From assembly GCA_032622095.1 (NCBI GenBank), contig CP136061.1, positions 256,898,077 to 256,962,076 of the forward strand: DNA of 64,000 nucleotides, written 5' to 3'. The number at the start of each line of letters is the position of its first letter. The stretch's first letter is position 1. The translations under genes and the position numbers were made by a program. Shown here piece after piece: positions 45,462 to 55,990 of this stretch. Source of the stretch: Siphonodentalium dalli (Eukaryota; Mollusca; Scaphopoda; Gadilida; Siphonodentaliidae). Below the pieces are notes generated by a model. It had not been told where the DNA came from and did no database searches. It saw only the letters and a list, made by a program, of their open reading frames with translations.

Positions 45462-46130
45462 TTATACCGATGAATATATTACCGCACCTCGATCGTCATT
45501 TGTGATCCAGCAATGGAAAATATCAGTTCGAAGTCTCAACGATTTATCCGTTTTTTGGTGAAAATCGAGTAGTAAATAACCAGGACCGGTTGAAGTTGCA
45601 TCATCATATGCTTGCATTAAATGTGGTATTTGCATTGGAGAGGCAAGAATTTTTATTTGACCTTTATTTGACCTTTATCACGCACACTTTGAAATAGTAC
45701 AATGTAATGTGCATTCAAACTCAAAGTTCTACTGGCTTTAGATTTCTGAAACATGTTTTGGGTTATGTAAATAACAGATGTATTTCTGTGATGTCCTTTT
45801 CTTATAAACCACAACCTAATTTTTTCTTCATCTTTATCACCTAACGTGTCATCAAAAACGATGAGGTGCGGTAAGTCTGTGTCATCGACAAGTTCATTGT
45901 CATCATCCGGTATTCCATTTATAAATTGAATATTGCGAAATTCTTGCATCTGACTATAGGTATTTTGCCATTCTTTTTAACACTAAAGGACTTTGTATGG
46001 AACAGGTTTGAACAAGTCATCTTTATATTCGATTAATTTCTTAACAAATTCTTCTGTTTTACCACAACCACTTGGTCCTGATATGAAAAATGTTACAGGG
46101 ATGTTTGAACAACAATGATTCGTACATCTT
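45462..46130 (-). pseudogene. Genome-packaging ATPase (FtsK/HerA, A32-like), disrupted
   Basis: It powers DNA packaging into the capsid. The Walker A motif GPSGCGKT is at 46055-46078 in VTFFISGPSGCGKT. Two in-frame stops follow (TAG 45983-45985, TAA 45977-45979). The next segment begins EWQNTYSQMQEF and contains the Walker B-like LIVFDDTLGDK and the sensor-like SVIYITQNMF. Near 45658-45679 an 11-bp tandem duplication (TTTATTTGACC twice) shifts the frame. The C-terminal part then continues in a shifted frame with PMQIPHLMQAYDDAT and GYLLLDFH, ending at 45462. Catalytic motifs are otherwise intact. Confidence 0.88.
45658..45679. repeat. 11-bp tandem duplication in the ATPase gene
   Basis: TTTATTTGACC is present twice in direct succession. 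The extra copy puts a stop directly after GQIKVK and moves the downstream part out of frame. Confidence 0.75.
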
Positions 46131-46158
46131 TACCCTGAGACATATCATGTAAGACTGA

Positions 46159-46768
46159 TTAGGATTGTTCGGAATCAACCTTTTTAATTTTATAATCACC
46201 ATAACTCCAGATTATTCCAAATGTCAAAATGAGTTTATTATCTAAGTCTGAAATAGGTCTAGTGGTTTTTACAATATAATCCAAAGACACTTTTTCTTCA
46301 AATAACTTTTCAGCAGTGAAAATTGCATATGGTTCTCGGAGAAAAATGTATCCATATATTCTTGTCACCTCTTCGAATTTCAAATTTTTTCATTGAGAAT
46401 CCTGTCTTGATATTCAGCAAAGCGAGTAAAGTTATTTTCAACTAATTCACGAATTTCGTTTATTTTGTTTTTAGGAGCACCATGAAATATCCAATTATCT
46501 GTTGATCCAATATATCCATTAAGAAATCAGTTTTCAAATTCTGATCTCTCAATGTCTGCATTATAATCTTACTTTCCCTCAAAAACCAAGTTTGTTTAAG
46601 TTCTCGTTTGATTTCTTGATCCATTTTTGACATTTCGATCAAGTTATTATAAATTTTCAAAAGCATCTCTGCTGGTAACACATCAATTCCATCCATAAGG
46701 AATTGTGTTGTATTCACCCACAAGTCGTTTGGTGTACACAGATCGGAATGTTTTTGTTTGCTCTTCAC
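46159..46768 (-). pseudogene. Unassigned Polinton frame in pieces
   Basis: The first piece (46768-46460) contains DLWVNTTQFLMDGID and LKQTWFLRESKIIMQ. A frame change near 46480-46500 leads into INEIRELVENNFTRFAEYQD, then a stop near 46388, and a second piece (46383-46159) containing YIFLREPYAIFTAEKLF. It lies between the polymerase and the ATPase on the same strand. I do not recognise the protein; one interrupted gene of about 200 residues is the simplest reading. Confidence 0.4.
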
Positions 46769-46874
46769 TAATTAATTATCGGTTCTTTGTGCGTTTAATT
46801 ATGCATGGATAGTTAATGAAACGTTGAAAGTTTGACCGGTCGTTAACCCTTTACCCAACAGAACGGCCCTGTGC

Positions 46875-47041
46875 CAATGCATTCTCTTATATATGCGAGT
46901 CGACCATAGGTCGCCTCGCATATATAAGAGAATGCATTGCTTAACACATTAAAAATTATAAAATTGTTAAAGAATGTAAGAAAAAATGGTAAAAAAGTTT
47001 TTTTAGGCCAATGCATTCTCTTATATATGCGAGGCGACCTA
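46875..47041. repeat. Hairpin repeat inserted at the polymerase 3' part
   Basis: GCCAATGCATTCTCTTATAT...GCGAGTCGAC (46875-46906) pairs with GTCGCCTCGCATATATAAGA...GCATTGC (46910-46938). A third arm (47008-47041) repeats the left arm. The same family lies at 60100-60272, including the flanking TTAACCCTT and CCCTGTGCCAAT words. It abuts the polymerase frame just after the stop at 47062. Confidence 0.8.
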
Positions 47042-47061
47042 TCATCCGGGTGTTCATCAGT

Positions 47062-47660
47062 CTATTTACCAAGGTAGCTGTCTTCGGTTTTGATATTTTC
47101 TTTTTCTGGATCGAAAATATTCATACAGCTATTGGTGTCGAAATACAACACCCTATCTTGGAGTTTTTCTAAAACTTTATACAACTCCAAGCACGCATAT
47201 GCTGTGACAAATGATACAACAACTACATTGGCAGATGCATGTGGCTCTATAATATCGGTTTTATTTTCATAGCTGAATAATATGAATTTATCATGTTCAA
47301 AAATTTCAACTGCTTTGACGGTGATATTTTTATCAGTTAGTAGTTCAAAATATCTGGATGGTTCTGAGATATATTCAGTTTTAGTAAGAATATTATTTTG
47401 TGAATTTTTCCCCATATGCAATTTATCATTATTTTGCGCACTGGCGGAGTCCTGGGTTTTTCTCGATTTGTTTTCTTTTTCACGTTTTATACTTCAAACA
47501 AATATTTTTTAATGTATTCATCTTTATCTTCTTCACTTTTAACAGAATTTGGATATACACTTGCTTCTTGTTTAATTTTGAAGTATTTATCAATGTGATC
47601 CCTGTATACTTTGTCCGACCACTCAGTCCAATGCCAAACATAATTGTTGTTTTTAATTCA
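47062..47660 (-). pseudogene. Protein-primed DNA polymerase B, C-terminal fragment
   Basis: Polinton replication polymerase, truncated at both ends. The upstream frame (about 47655-47490) reads YVWHWTEWSDKVYRDHIDKY and KIKQEASVYP, the usual stretch before the fingers/palm. Around 47405-47450 another frame carries INCIWGK, matching motif B (N-S/C-x-x-GK). The largest frame (47421-47062) has TKTEYISEPSRYFELL, PHASANVVVVSFVTAYA and VLYFDTNS (motif C, 47128-47145). Motif C normally reads YxDTD; here the second Asp is Asn. The N-terminal exonuclease and most of the thumb are missing, and frames change at least twice. Confidence 0.88.
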
Positions 47661-47664
47661 CAAT

Positions 47665-48304
47665 TAAAGCACGCTATGTATAAATGGAATTATCACGGAA
47701 ATAAATCCGTTATAGTGTGTAATGTTCCCATTGAACATGTTTATATCAATACTAAATACCGTGGAACAAATAGATAAACCATATTATGCAGTTGGTATGC
47801 AATGCAGACAATTGCACACACGATGTGCATACGTTACAGATACGTTTCTTTCTTTCAAGATCAAATAGCCACTCTTTACTGTTTATCAATTGACAATTTT
47901 CTTTCCGCTGTACATTGCCCAGACTACACAAGAATACTATTATGTTGCGTAACAGTCTGTAACAGTTGTCAGTTTCTTTTGGCACCACTATAACGTTTAA
48001 GTTTCACATTTTAGCGTTCTCGAAATTACACGTCATGCTGCGTCTTTGCGCTCATTTAAAACGAAACCGAACATTTCTCTGCATGGCTACTCTACTTCGA
48101 AATTGCTTTGCTTCTCTTTCCGTGAACCGATTCACACCATGCGACCAGTAAACTGACCGGATAATTGATCCAAATTGTGAATGTTTTTTTTTCTAAAAAG
48201 CGGGGATTCCAACATAAAATTAACTCTTTGAACTGGATTAAAGAATATACGCGCGCACTTAGGTCTGTCACTGAGGAGGTTCGTGTGTACTCCTTTGTCA
48301 GATA
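47665..48304. other. Spacer beyond the Polinton remnant
   Basis: No polymerase N-terminal sequence or terminal repeat was recognised. The short frames on both strands are not convincing. Confidence 0.45.
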
Positions 48305-48305
48305 A

Positions 48306-48464
48306 CACAACAGTTGTCACTATTGTTTTCGTGAGATACGGGGATTTGCAACGCTCTCGACCTGGAATGTCACACGCGGTCCTGGCGGCCTTCGGGTGAC
48401 ATTCCAGGTCTCGAGCAGGCGACAAATCCCCGTGTCTCACTCAATATCGGGCGACAACTGTGTA
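48306..48464. repeat. Long imperfect hairpin
   Basis: ACACAACAGTTGTCAC, GTGAGATACGGGGATTTG, TCTCGACCTGGAATGTCAC is mirrored by GTGACATTCCAGGTCTCGAG, CAAATCCCCGTGTCTCAC and GACAACTGTGT. Arms are about 68 bp with a loop of about 21 bp (GC-rich). It is self-complementary and non-coding; it may be a fold-back element. Confidence 0.88.
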
Positions 48465-48960
48465 GTATATTTCGGAACGATGCACCGTCAGCAGCTATCA
48501 ACAGAATATTTCGTGTCAAGGATGACTACAAATATACACTGAATGCCATCCGACAGCCTAATGTTTATCAAGTAGATCATAATTTACTTATATTCTCGTT
48601 TTACCATGATAATATCTCTCTCGGATTTGGCGCTATCAGATTTTGACAACTCTTCCTCCAAGATATTATATTATTTCAAGACGAATTCTAGACAGCATAT
48701 TTTGTTTGAGGTCGATTTGGAAATACACTCTGGTCTCCGTGTGCACATATACCTGTGCATTGTTTAATGCGAAGCCCAGAAATGTATACTGGGAATAATT
48801 CGCTTTGTTCTTAACCATTTCTTTATAATTAGATTCAGTGAATTCCGCTGCTTATTCCTTCTTCGAAACATTTGGGAAAATGTGGCAAATTACCATGACA
48901 ACGTCTTTAGTAAGACGATACGAAATGTTGGTTAAAAAATCAATCATATTCAACAGATCA
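48465..48960. other. Spacer
   Basis: AT-rich; nothing recognised. Confidence 0.4.
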
Positions 48961-48984
48961 AAACTGCCTCGAAATTAGACAAAG

Positions 48985-49410
48985 TCTGATGATAAATGGA
49001 AATTGTCCCAAAAAAGTTGGGGATCATAAATGACCACATCGGCCAAAAATTTAGGGCCGAAAAATATGTGAGTAGAGTCCAAAAAAAGTGTGTCGAATTT
49101 CAGTTTTCGCTCGGTGGGGAAAATTTCGGAAATGTGGTAAAGTGTCCCATATTCATAAACGGCCACCTGGACCGAACTTTATGAGCCGAAGATATTTTGG
49201 GTCGAGTTCGAAAAAGTGGGTCTTATAGAAATTGCCGCTCTGCTCGGTACGGAAAATGTGGCAAATGCCCATGGCCGAAAATGTTTTGGGTCGAGTCCAA
49301 AAAAGTGAGTCGAATTTCAGTTTTCGCTCCACTCAGTCGGGAACATTTCGGAAAATGTGACAAAGTGTCCCATATTTACAAACGGCCACCTGGGCCAAAC
49401 TTTTTGAGCT
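48985..49410. repeat. About 220-bp tandem repeat, two diverged units
   Basis: GTCGAATTTCAGTTTTCGCT at 49091 and 49310; CGGCCACCTGG at 49161 and 49382. Units share GGGTCGAGTYC and AAAGTGTCCCATATT. Confidence 0.7.
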
Positions 49411-49560
49411 TTCCAAACTTGCATCTGAAATGCCTTGACTTGAACTTATTCCCAATTCCTTATTCGAGAAAAAGTGTCCTTCGGCTAAATTGACCACACT
49501 AAATTGACCTAAATTATATATGAAACAGTAGTGACATGGCGCATGGTTAGTACTGTGAAT

Positions 49561-50284
49561 CAAGGACGTGGCAAGATGGGGGTGTGTCCGCCTGTGTCCG
49601 CCTCTGTCTGCCTGCCAAATTTTTTAACTGGCCACCGGGACCGTCGGCCACAATTGAAATCAACCTGAAACTGTAAAATCCTAGCATCTAGAATTCTAAC
49701 TTCATGCGTCGACTTTTTCTTTAATTGATTAACAGTTTTTGACTGGCCATCGGGGCGGGACCAGGGCCCCTCAGCCCGGTCCGAGAAACATTTTGAAATC
49801 TGAACCCGAAAAACAGCAAAATCCGAGCATCTAAAGATGTAACTCTAGGCAAATTCTGGCCTCGATTAAAAAAAACAATAAGCAGTTTTTGACTGACCAC
49901 CGTTGAGTGATCAGGATTCCTCATAAGCAGTGGGAGGAAATTTTGAAATCTGAACCTGAAAACAGCACAATCCTAGCATCTAGAATGGCACATCTTCCAA
50001 TGGTTGGAAATTCCGATCTGACACCCCCCATTGTTTGAATATTTCCAAATGCAAATTTAGTCCAATATTTTGACAAAAAGCAGGAAAATATATCACTGTT
50101 GGTATAAAAGCAACAAATTCCCAACTAATAACTCGTTGGAAAATCAAACTTCGAGAACACTTTCAGCCTATTATTGGTGTGAAATTTCCAACTACTGTTG
50201 TGTAAGGTATGAAATTTTAACTATTGAAGATTTTGACCAAAGTCGAGAGGGTGACACACCCAACACCCTGTCGCCACGTCCCTG
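49561..50284. mobile_element. hAT-type MITE with 8-bp target duplication
   Basis: A 724-bp element starting CAAGGACGTGGC and ending GCCACGTCCCTG. CTGTGAAT is present exactly on both sides (49553-49560 and 50285-50292). An 8-bp duplication and CAGGG-type ends are the hAT signature. The interior is non-coding and contains diverged internal repeats (ACTGGCCACCGGG / GACTGGCCATCGGGG). A related copy lies at 61999-62796. Confidence 0.85.
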
Positions 50285-50435
50285 CTGTGAATACACAATC
50301 AAAATCGTATTGTACCCACGTCGGCGCAGTCCCTGTAAATTCGCATCAAATGACGGCGTCTGTAATTTTATGTAACTATAAATGTATTGAATAGATTCCG
50401 GTGTTTGACGTGTTTACTACACAACCATAACATAT

Positions 50436-51015
50436 CACGATTCCTACCCGCGTTCCCAAAACCTGGGCCCAGTTGACAGTCGGTTGACTACCTTCAGATT
50501 ATTAATTTATTCTGATATCCCAGGCAATGGCAGATAAGAAATCGCTCAATTTTGAAGGAAATTTCATATAATTCTGAAAGAAATTTCATATAATTAGACA
50601 ATTTAGTGGCAAAAGCTGTCGCTATATGCCCACATAATCACGATTCCTACCCGCCTTCCCGAAAATTGGGCCCAGTTGACCACCTTCAGATATACTTGGG
50701 GGATGGCAAATAAGAAATCACTCAATTTTGAAGGAAATTTAGTGGCCCAAGATGTCGCTATTTCCCCAGATAATTACGATTCCTAACCGTTTTCCCGAAA
50801 ATTGGCCCAGTTGACTTTCGGCTGCTCACTTTCATATATCCTGGGGTTGGAAAATAAGAACTCACTAAATTGTGAAGGAACAAGGAACAAGCTGTCGCTA
50901 TATGCTACATAATCATGATTCCCACCAGTCTACCGAAAATTGGGCACATATGACCCTCGGTTGGCTACCTTCAGATATACTGGGGATGGAAAATAAGAAA
51001 TCGCAGTTGGGATTT
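50436..51015. repeat. Tandem repeat of 137-200 bp, four units
   Basis: CACGATTCCTACC-type starts at 50438, 50639, 50777 and 50914, each followed by CCGAAAATTGGGCCCAGTTG and then an ATAAGAAATC segment. Confidence 0.8.
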
Positions 51016-52672
51016 CAACAATACACGTCTTTGTGTGTAATGGTTTAAATTGTCACAGAGAGTAATAACTGAACAAAATTTTAAACGGCTAAAATGTTTA
51101 CATTTTTACTGTTTCAGAGGGAGCCAGAAACAAGAAGTATCAAGTTGCACTCCACATAAACGCAAGGCGTCCGATGATGGCAGGATGCAAGTTGTATTGC
51201 AACCGTCAACAATTTACGGTTCTATGCCCGCAGTAGATTGATCCGAAGTATGTGGATTTCGATAATATTGTTCGGGCGATCAGCACGGACAGTTGCTTAG
51301 ATAAAAAGCAGGCATGAGAATGTTACCTGTATTATATTTCAGTTCAAAGTCGTACAATATCGCCCGGTGTTATTGTTGTTTTCAATTTACTTGTGTGATA
51401 AACTAATAAATATACCTTAATGACTTTTGTTATCTCAATCGCATCGAATAACATTCCCCACTGATAGGTTAAGGTACGTTCATACACAGGCAGGTTTTGA
51501 GGAATTTTCTCGTAGAAAACCCTGTGTGCCAGAATATAAACGGCTACATGTATAATAAATACATATTTACCAATACTAACGGCATGGAAAGTAAAATGTC
51601 GGTAGTTCCGCATGTAAAGGTGCTACTATTACATTGCCTTAAAACGCGGAATAATTCCTATACAAACTTCACGAATCAGTTTGGTGCCCAACCTGACTTA
51701 GGATAATGGTATATTAATTTATTAAAGTCTTGATATTTTATAAAGGAATGCTACGCATATCACATAATGGTTCCCTTACAAACTTCAGAAATCACTTCAG
51801 AACTTCAAACTTCAGAAAGTGGTATAATTATCTATTAATCTTGCTATTTTGTAAATGAACGCTGTAAATAACTCGGAATAAATCCCTTACACGCTTCAGA
51901 CATCACTCAGGTACATTTTCCGAGGTATCGTGCTTTGAATGTGGTCACAATGCAATTTCACATATATCATGTATACCACTATAATATATTTATATATCTA
52001 GTCTACCTATGAATAATGAGGTTATTAAATATAATGCTATTCATAACGGTACTACATTTGTAAATAAACTTGAGATTTGAAATAGAAAAGATTATTGGAA
52101 TTTAACAGTTTAATATAAATCTCCACTTTTGGAGGTAATAAAGTAATTATTATTCAAACAACTCTTTACTTTGATTCACTATAAGTGATTAACCCACATG
52201 CCAAACACCGAGCTGCCATTTGTTTATGTATGCTTTGTTACGTTTATTACTAATGCGCCAACCAAAGCCCACCATGCATATTTAGTAGTTTTACAAACTC
52301 GTCACACAATTAGTGCCTCCAGTTTAGTGCGAAATTTTCTAACTTTTGCTATATAATTATAACTTGGAAAGACATATCACTTTCTAAATTTTTCTTGATC
52401 TTTCAAATCTAATTAATGTTTCAGCATTAAAAATGTTTTTTTATTGCGGTGATAATTTCTTCTAGAATCAGTGTAGTCTCCAGTATTTTCCAAAGAAAAA
52501 GAGTAGAATAAGAGAATATGTAGTACTGTGTGGCATTTATTTTTAGAAAATCGGGTGTAGCAAGACGTATTGAACTTCTTGATCAATCAATGCAGGGCGC
52601 TGATCAATTCCGACTTCAAAATTAAAGAAGTGGAAGATTTACTGGAGTAACCTGAAGGAACAGCACGCTCCT
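51016..52672. other. Intergenic, no gene called
   Basis: A pyrimidine tract plus AG (to 51116) precedes a short frame, GSQKQEVSSCTPHKRKASDD, ending at 51241, which could be an exon but has no recognisable family. ATTAGTGCCTCCAG near 52312 is mirrored by AGAGGCACTAATTG near 55081. Confidence 0.4.
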
Positions 52673-53032
52673 TCAAACCGGTTGGAGTGTCTGCCTACAG
52701 TGCCAAGTAGGAACTTAAAATTAAATCGCACATGTGTACATTCAAACGGGTTGGAATGTGTGATAACAGTGCAAGGTAGGAACTTAAAATTAAATCACAG
52801 GTGTGCATTCAAACAGGTTGGAATGTGTGCTAACAGTGCAATGTATGAACTTAACATTAAATCACACAGGTGTACATTCAAACAGGATGGAATGTGTGCT
52901 TACATTACAAAGTAGGAACTTAAAATATAATCACACAGGTGTACATTCAAACAGATTGGCTAGTGCGCTCACAGTGCAAAACAGGAACCTAAAATTAAAT
53001 CACACAAGTGTACATCCGAACAGATAGGATAA
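52673..53032. repeat. About 69-bp tandem repeat, five units
   Basis: Unit: TTCAAACAGGTTGGAATGTG...AACAGTGCAA...AGGAACTTAAAATTAAATCA; starts near 52675, 52743, 52807, 52877 and 52947. Confidence 0.85.
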
Positions 53033-53639
53033 GAACTTGTCATTGCATTTAAAGATTTGTTGTTGTTCATGTTGAAAAATTAGTTAGATATGAAGAACTG
53101 GGCCCTGTTTCATGAAGGCAACTTATGACATAGTTGGGACTTAAGATGGTCATAAGTTCAAACTTCAGTCATAAGTCCGTTTCACGAACAAAGTCTTAAC
53201 CTAAGATGGTCTTAACTTTGGTCTTAACTTTAAGACTGGTGTGAGGTGTCATAAGATAATCTTAAAGTTAAGACCTACGTTGTGATCCGCAGTTGGTCCG
53301 AAATGTGGATGGGATCTAGTTCATGTATATTTTTTTAATTTAACTGAATAACACCTTGCTAGCACGAAGGGGTGTTTCAGAAATGGTAGTAATTAATAAC
53401 CAATTGGTAAGCTATAGCAGTGACGTGGCCAGTGGTTGCAAGATTGGCGGGGTGTCCGCTACTAACTGTAAACCGCCAAGACCGGACTATATATACATTT
53501 CTAATTGCTGTTACAAAAAGAATATATTTACATAGAGTTGAACATCATTTGCGATTCAAATCACCCAATCGCACTGAGACAATTAGTCCGAACATTTTCA
53601 CATCGAGGATAATAGTGAATGGTTTATACTCAGTTTTTT

Positions 53640-53820
53640 TTTATAAATGCTTATGTCAGCTATTATTATTATTATTTACTTGCCTTTCTATTTTATTATG
53701 TTATAATTTGATTGTAAAAATGTATTGTATATGTAACCCGTATATATATATCAACAAGATAATAATACATAATATGTGTTATTTTATTATTATTATTATG
53801 TATATTATCATAATCTATTA
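53640..53820. repeat. ATT-rich microsatellite
   Basis: (ATT) runs at 53660-53676 and 53783-53799 within an AT-rich segment. The 133-codon frame 53420-53821 crosses it and is not credible. Confidence 0.6.
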
Positions 53821-54006
53821 ACTATGAAATAAAAAGAAATAGCATGTATATAGTATACGGACCGCGCGGGCACACAGGGATCCGCGAAAGAACATATAAT
53901 ATCACTGTGAACTGGCCCACAGACCCCTGGGGGAATTTCTAAAATACTAATATACCAGTGGTATAGCCTATATATGTATTTTAGTAATTTTCCCCAGTGG
54001 CCTGTG

Positions 54007-54555
54007 AACCGGCCGTCTGTTCACGTGTTGTTAATTATAAACGCTCTTTATTAGAAGTGGTTGATTTGGTTTTTATTAAAACATATATGCAGAATGTCGT
54101 TCAACGTAACGTACTTTCGAAGTTCATACGCAGTTTGTTAATTATAACAGGCGTTTAGCACATCTGTCAACAGACCCAGAGCAAATGGCATTAACATCAT
54201 TTATATATGGCTTCTACAAGTATGTCTCAGATTGGAAATAAGTCTATTTTGGAGCACGATATGAAGTCCTATTCACATTATAGCAATATAAATAAAGAGC
54301 ATTTTGTGTTAGTATTCCATGAATGTTGACAATCAATAAAGAGCGTTTAGCTCAGTGTTTCCATTGTGGTGTATTGTATGTGTATGCCGCCATGGCGACA
54401 TATTCGGTTTCCTGGTATTATAGATGCTTCAGAGACGTATAATGTATTAGAACCTAATATCAGCATTGAAAGGAGCGAACATATGTCTCGCGTCGCTTTA
54501 ATGGCATGTTATATGGGTGAAGGTTCACATTCTGAGTTAGGATGTATAAGTCCCT
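54007..54555 (+). repeat. Dispersed TTAA-ended repeat, copy 1
   Basis: Shares GTTAATTATAAACGCTCTTT, AATAAAGAGC-type and ATATTCGGTTTCC blocks with 57351-57929. The right end reads ATGTATAAGTCCCT followed by TTAA. The recurring AATAAAGAGCGTTT words link it to the TTAA MITE family. The left end is not defined. Confidence 0.65.
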
Positions 54556-55130
54556 TTAATAACTGAAATAATATATTTGAGCTCGATACGTTTGTATAAA
54601 ATAGGCATTGGAAGCATGCAGCTATGTGTGGATGGGGTCTGACGCGAAAGCACAGTTAAAAAGCGCGCTCGTGCAGTTAAGTATGCACCAATCATTATAC
54701 TGATTATCGCCCTTGCATTAAAATATCATAATTATTCTTAGACACGCCCTAGTATCTGTCACCAGACACTGTACCTAGGCATATAACACACACAGAACCA
54801 ACATTTTCTGTGCATAGCTGTAATAAATTGTCGAGCGCCAGTCTAAAAGCGCGCGAACTTAAATTACTACTTAAGTAGGACTTAATCTTGTTTTGTGAAA
54901 CGCGTTCTTGAAACGGAAAAGTTACATCATAAGACCCACCTTAGATCTTAGATTAAGTCCATCTTAAGATAATCTTATGACGTTGCTTCATGAAACAGGC
55001 CCCTGATTAAGAAAAAGAAATGATTTGTCTATCCTAGTTATAATTATATGGCAAAACTTCGATATTTTCACACTACAATTAGAGGCACTAATTGTTTTAC
55101 GAGTTTGTAAAACTACTAAATATATAAGTT

Positions 55131-55588
55131 AATCAAAGGAGGTTGGAGATCAATTCCAACTCCAATATTAAAGTGGATGATTTACTGAAGCAACATGACG
55201 GAACAGGGCCCAGTTTCATGAAAGCAACTTATGACATAGTTGGGACTTAAGATGGTCATAAGTTCAAACTTCAGCCATAAGTGCGTTTCAGGAACAAGGT
55301 CCTAACTTAAGATGGTCTTATCTTTGGTTTTAACTTTAAGTCTGGTGTGGGTGTCTTACGATAATCCGCCTAATTATTCGGAAATATGGATGGGGTCTAG
55401 TGTATGTATACTATTATAAACAAATTTAACTGAATGTCATCTTGCGAACACGGAGGGATTTTTCTGAAATGGTAGTAATTAATAACCAACTGACACGCTG
55501 ACAGGGACGCGACAGTAGTTGGCGGGGTGTCCTCTTTTAAATGTAAACAACCAAGACCCGACTATACGTTTCTAACTGCTGTAAAAAA

Positions 55589-55590
<2 letters not shown>
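55131..55590. repeat. Segmental duplicate of 52580-53560
   Basis: GATCAATTCC...GATTTACTG, GGGCCCAGTTTCATGAAAGC and GTAGTAATTAATAACCAA occur in the same order as at 52598-53405 and are followed by GGCGGGGTGTCC in both. This copy lacks the 69-bp tandem array. Confidence 0.7.

Positions 55591-55623
<33 letters not shown>
55591..55623. repeat. (AT) microsatellite
   Basis: Uninterrupted AT dinucleotides, about 15 units. Confidence 0.95.
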
Positions 55624-55633
<10 letters not shown>

Positions 55634-55990
55634 TGTTTGGGACTCAAACACATTGTTCAAATTTTGTATGATTTCAGTGCGTCTTTCTGGGACATATAAT
55701 ACCCGTAGAAAGATAGTTCAGATATTGATCGACCCATTTCGATAAGGTGATCGCTGTTATGCTTGTATAATACAGGTATCGCATTAATGTATTAAATGCG
55801 TCGATGTTATGCGATATTTTGGTAATAGCAATGTATGGGCAGGATAATAATACATAACAAGCCCGGTGTATTATAATAATCCACGCACGTGAATCTCATA
55901 TCATAAATATATAGTTATATTTGCATCACACTGTTTTAACTTTGAAACGAAATACAAATATATCTATGCAGCCATATATGTATTGTGATT

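Larger units (their letters stand above)
37821..47660 (-). mobile_element. Decayed Polinton/Maverick (adintovirus-like) element
   Basis: About 9.8 kb with a Polinton gene set, all on the minus strand. In 5' to 3' order on that strand: DNA polymerase B fragment, unassigned frame(s), packaging ATPase, small frames, basic core-like protein, unassigned protein, integrase with chromodomain, two-helix membrane protein, penton-like minor capsid, pVI-like protein, major capsid, Cys-containing protein and adenain-like protease. Polymerase plus integrase define Polintons; the capsid set and protease mark the virus-like lineage. At least ten in-frame stops or frameshifts show that it is inactive. I found no terminal inverted repeats, and the polymerase is truncated at the high-coordinate end, so the limits given are those of recognisable coding sequence only. 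Confidence 0.9.
53100..55003. mobile_element. Possible element with GGGCCCTGTTTCATGAAG ends
   Basis: GGGCCCTGTTTCATGAAGGC at 53100 is mirrored by CTTCATGAAACAGGCCCC ending at 55003. Both continue inward with CTTAAGATGG / GTCTTAA-type palindromic words. It contains part of another repeat (54007-54555). A third end, without a partner, lies at 55204. It may be a composite of two short MITEs and not one element. Confidence 0.5.

Noticed and set aside
47282-47777. Plus-strand frames
   Set aside because: Antisense of the Polinton polymerase remnant.
48306-48464. tRNA or microRNA gene
   Set aside because: Arms are far too long and regular for a tRNA. A microRNA cannot be argued without expression data.
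50436-51015. CRISPR array
   Set aside because: Tandem units are contiguous and diverged, with no constant repeat/unique spacer alternation; the DNA is eukaryotic in character.
53420-53821. 133-codon plus-strand frame
   Set aside because: Runs through (ATT) microsatellite and a repeat end; hydrophobic composition comes from the AT-rich sequence.
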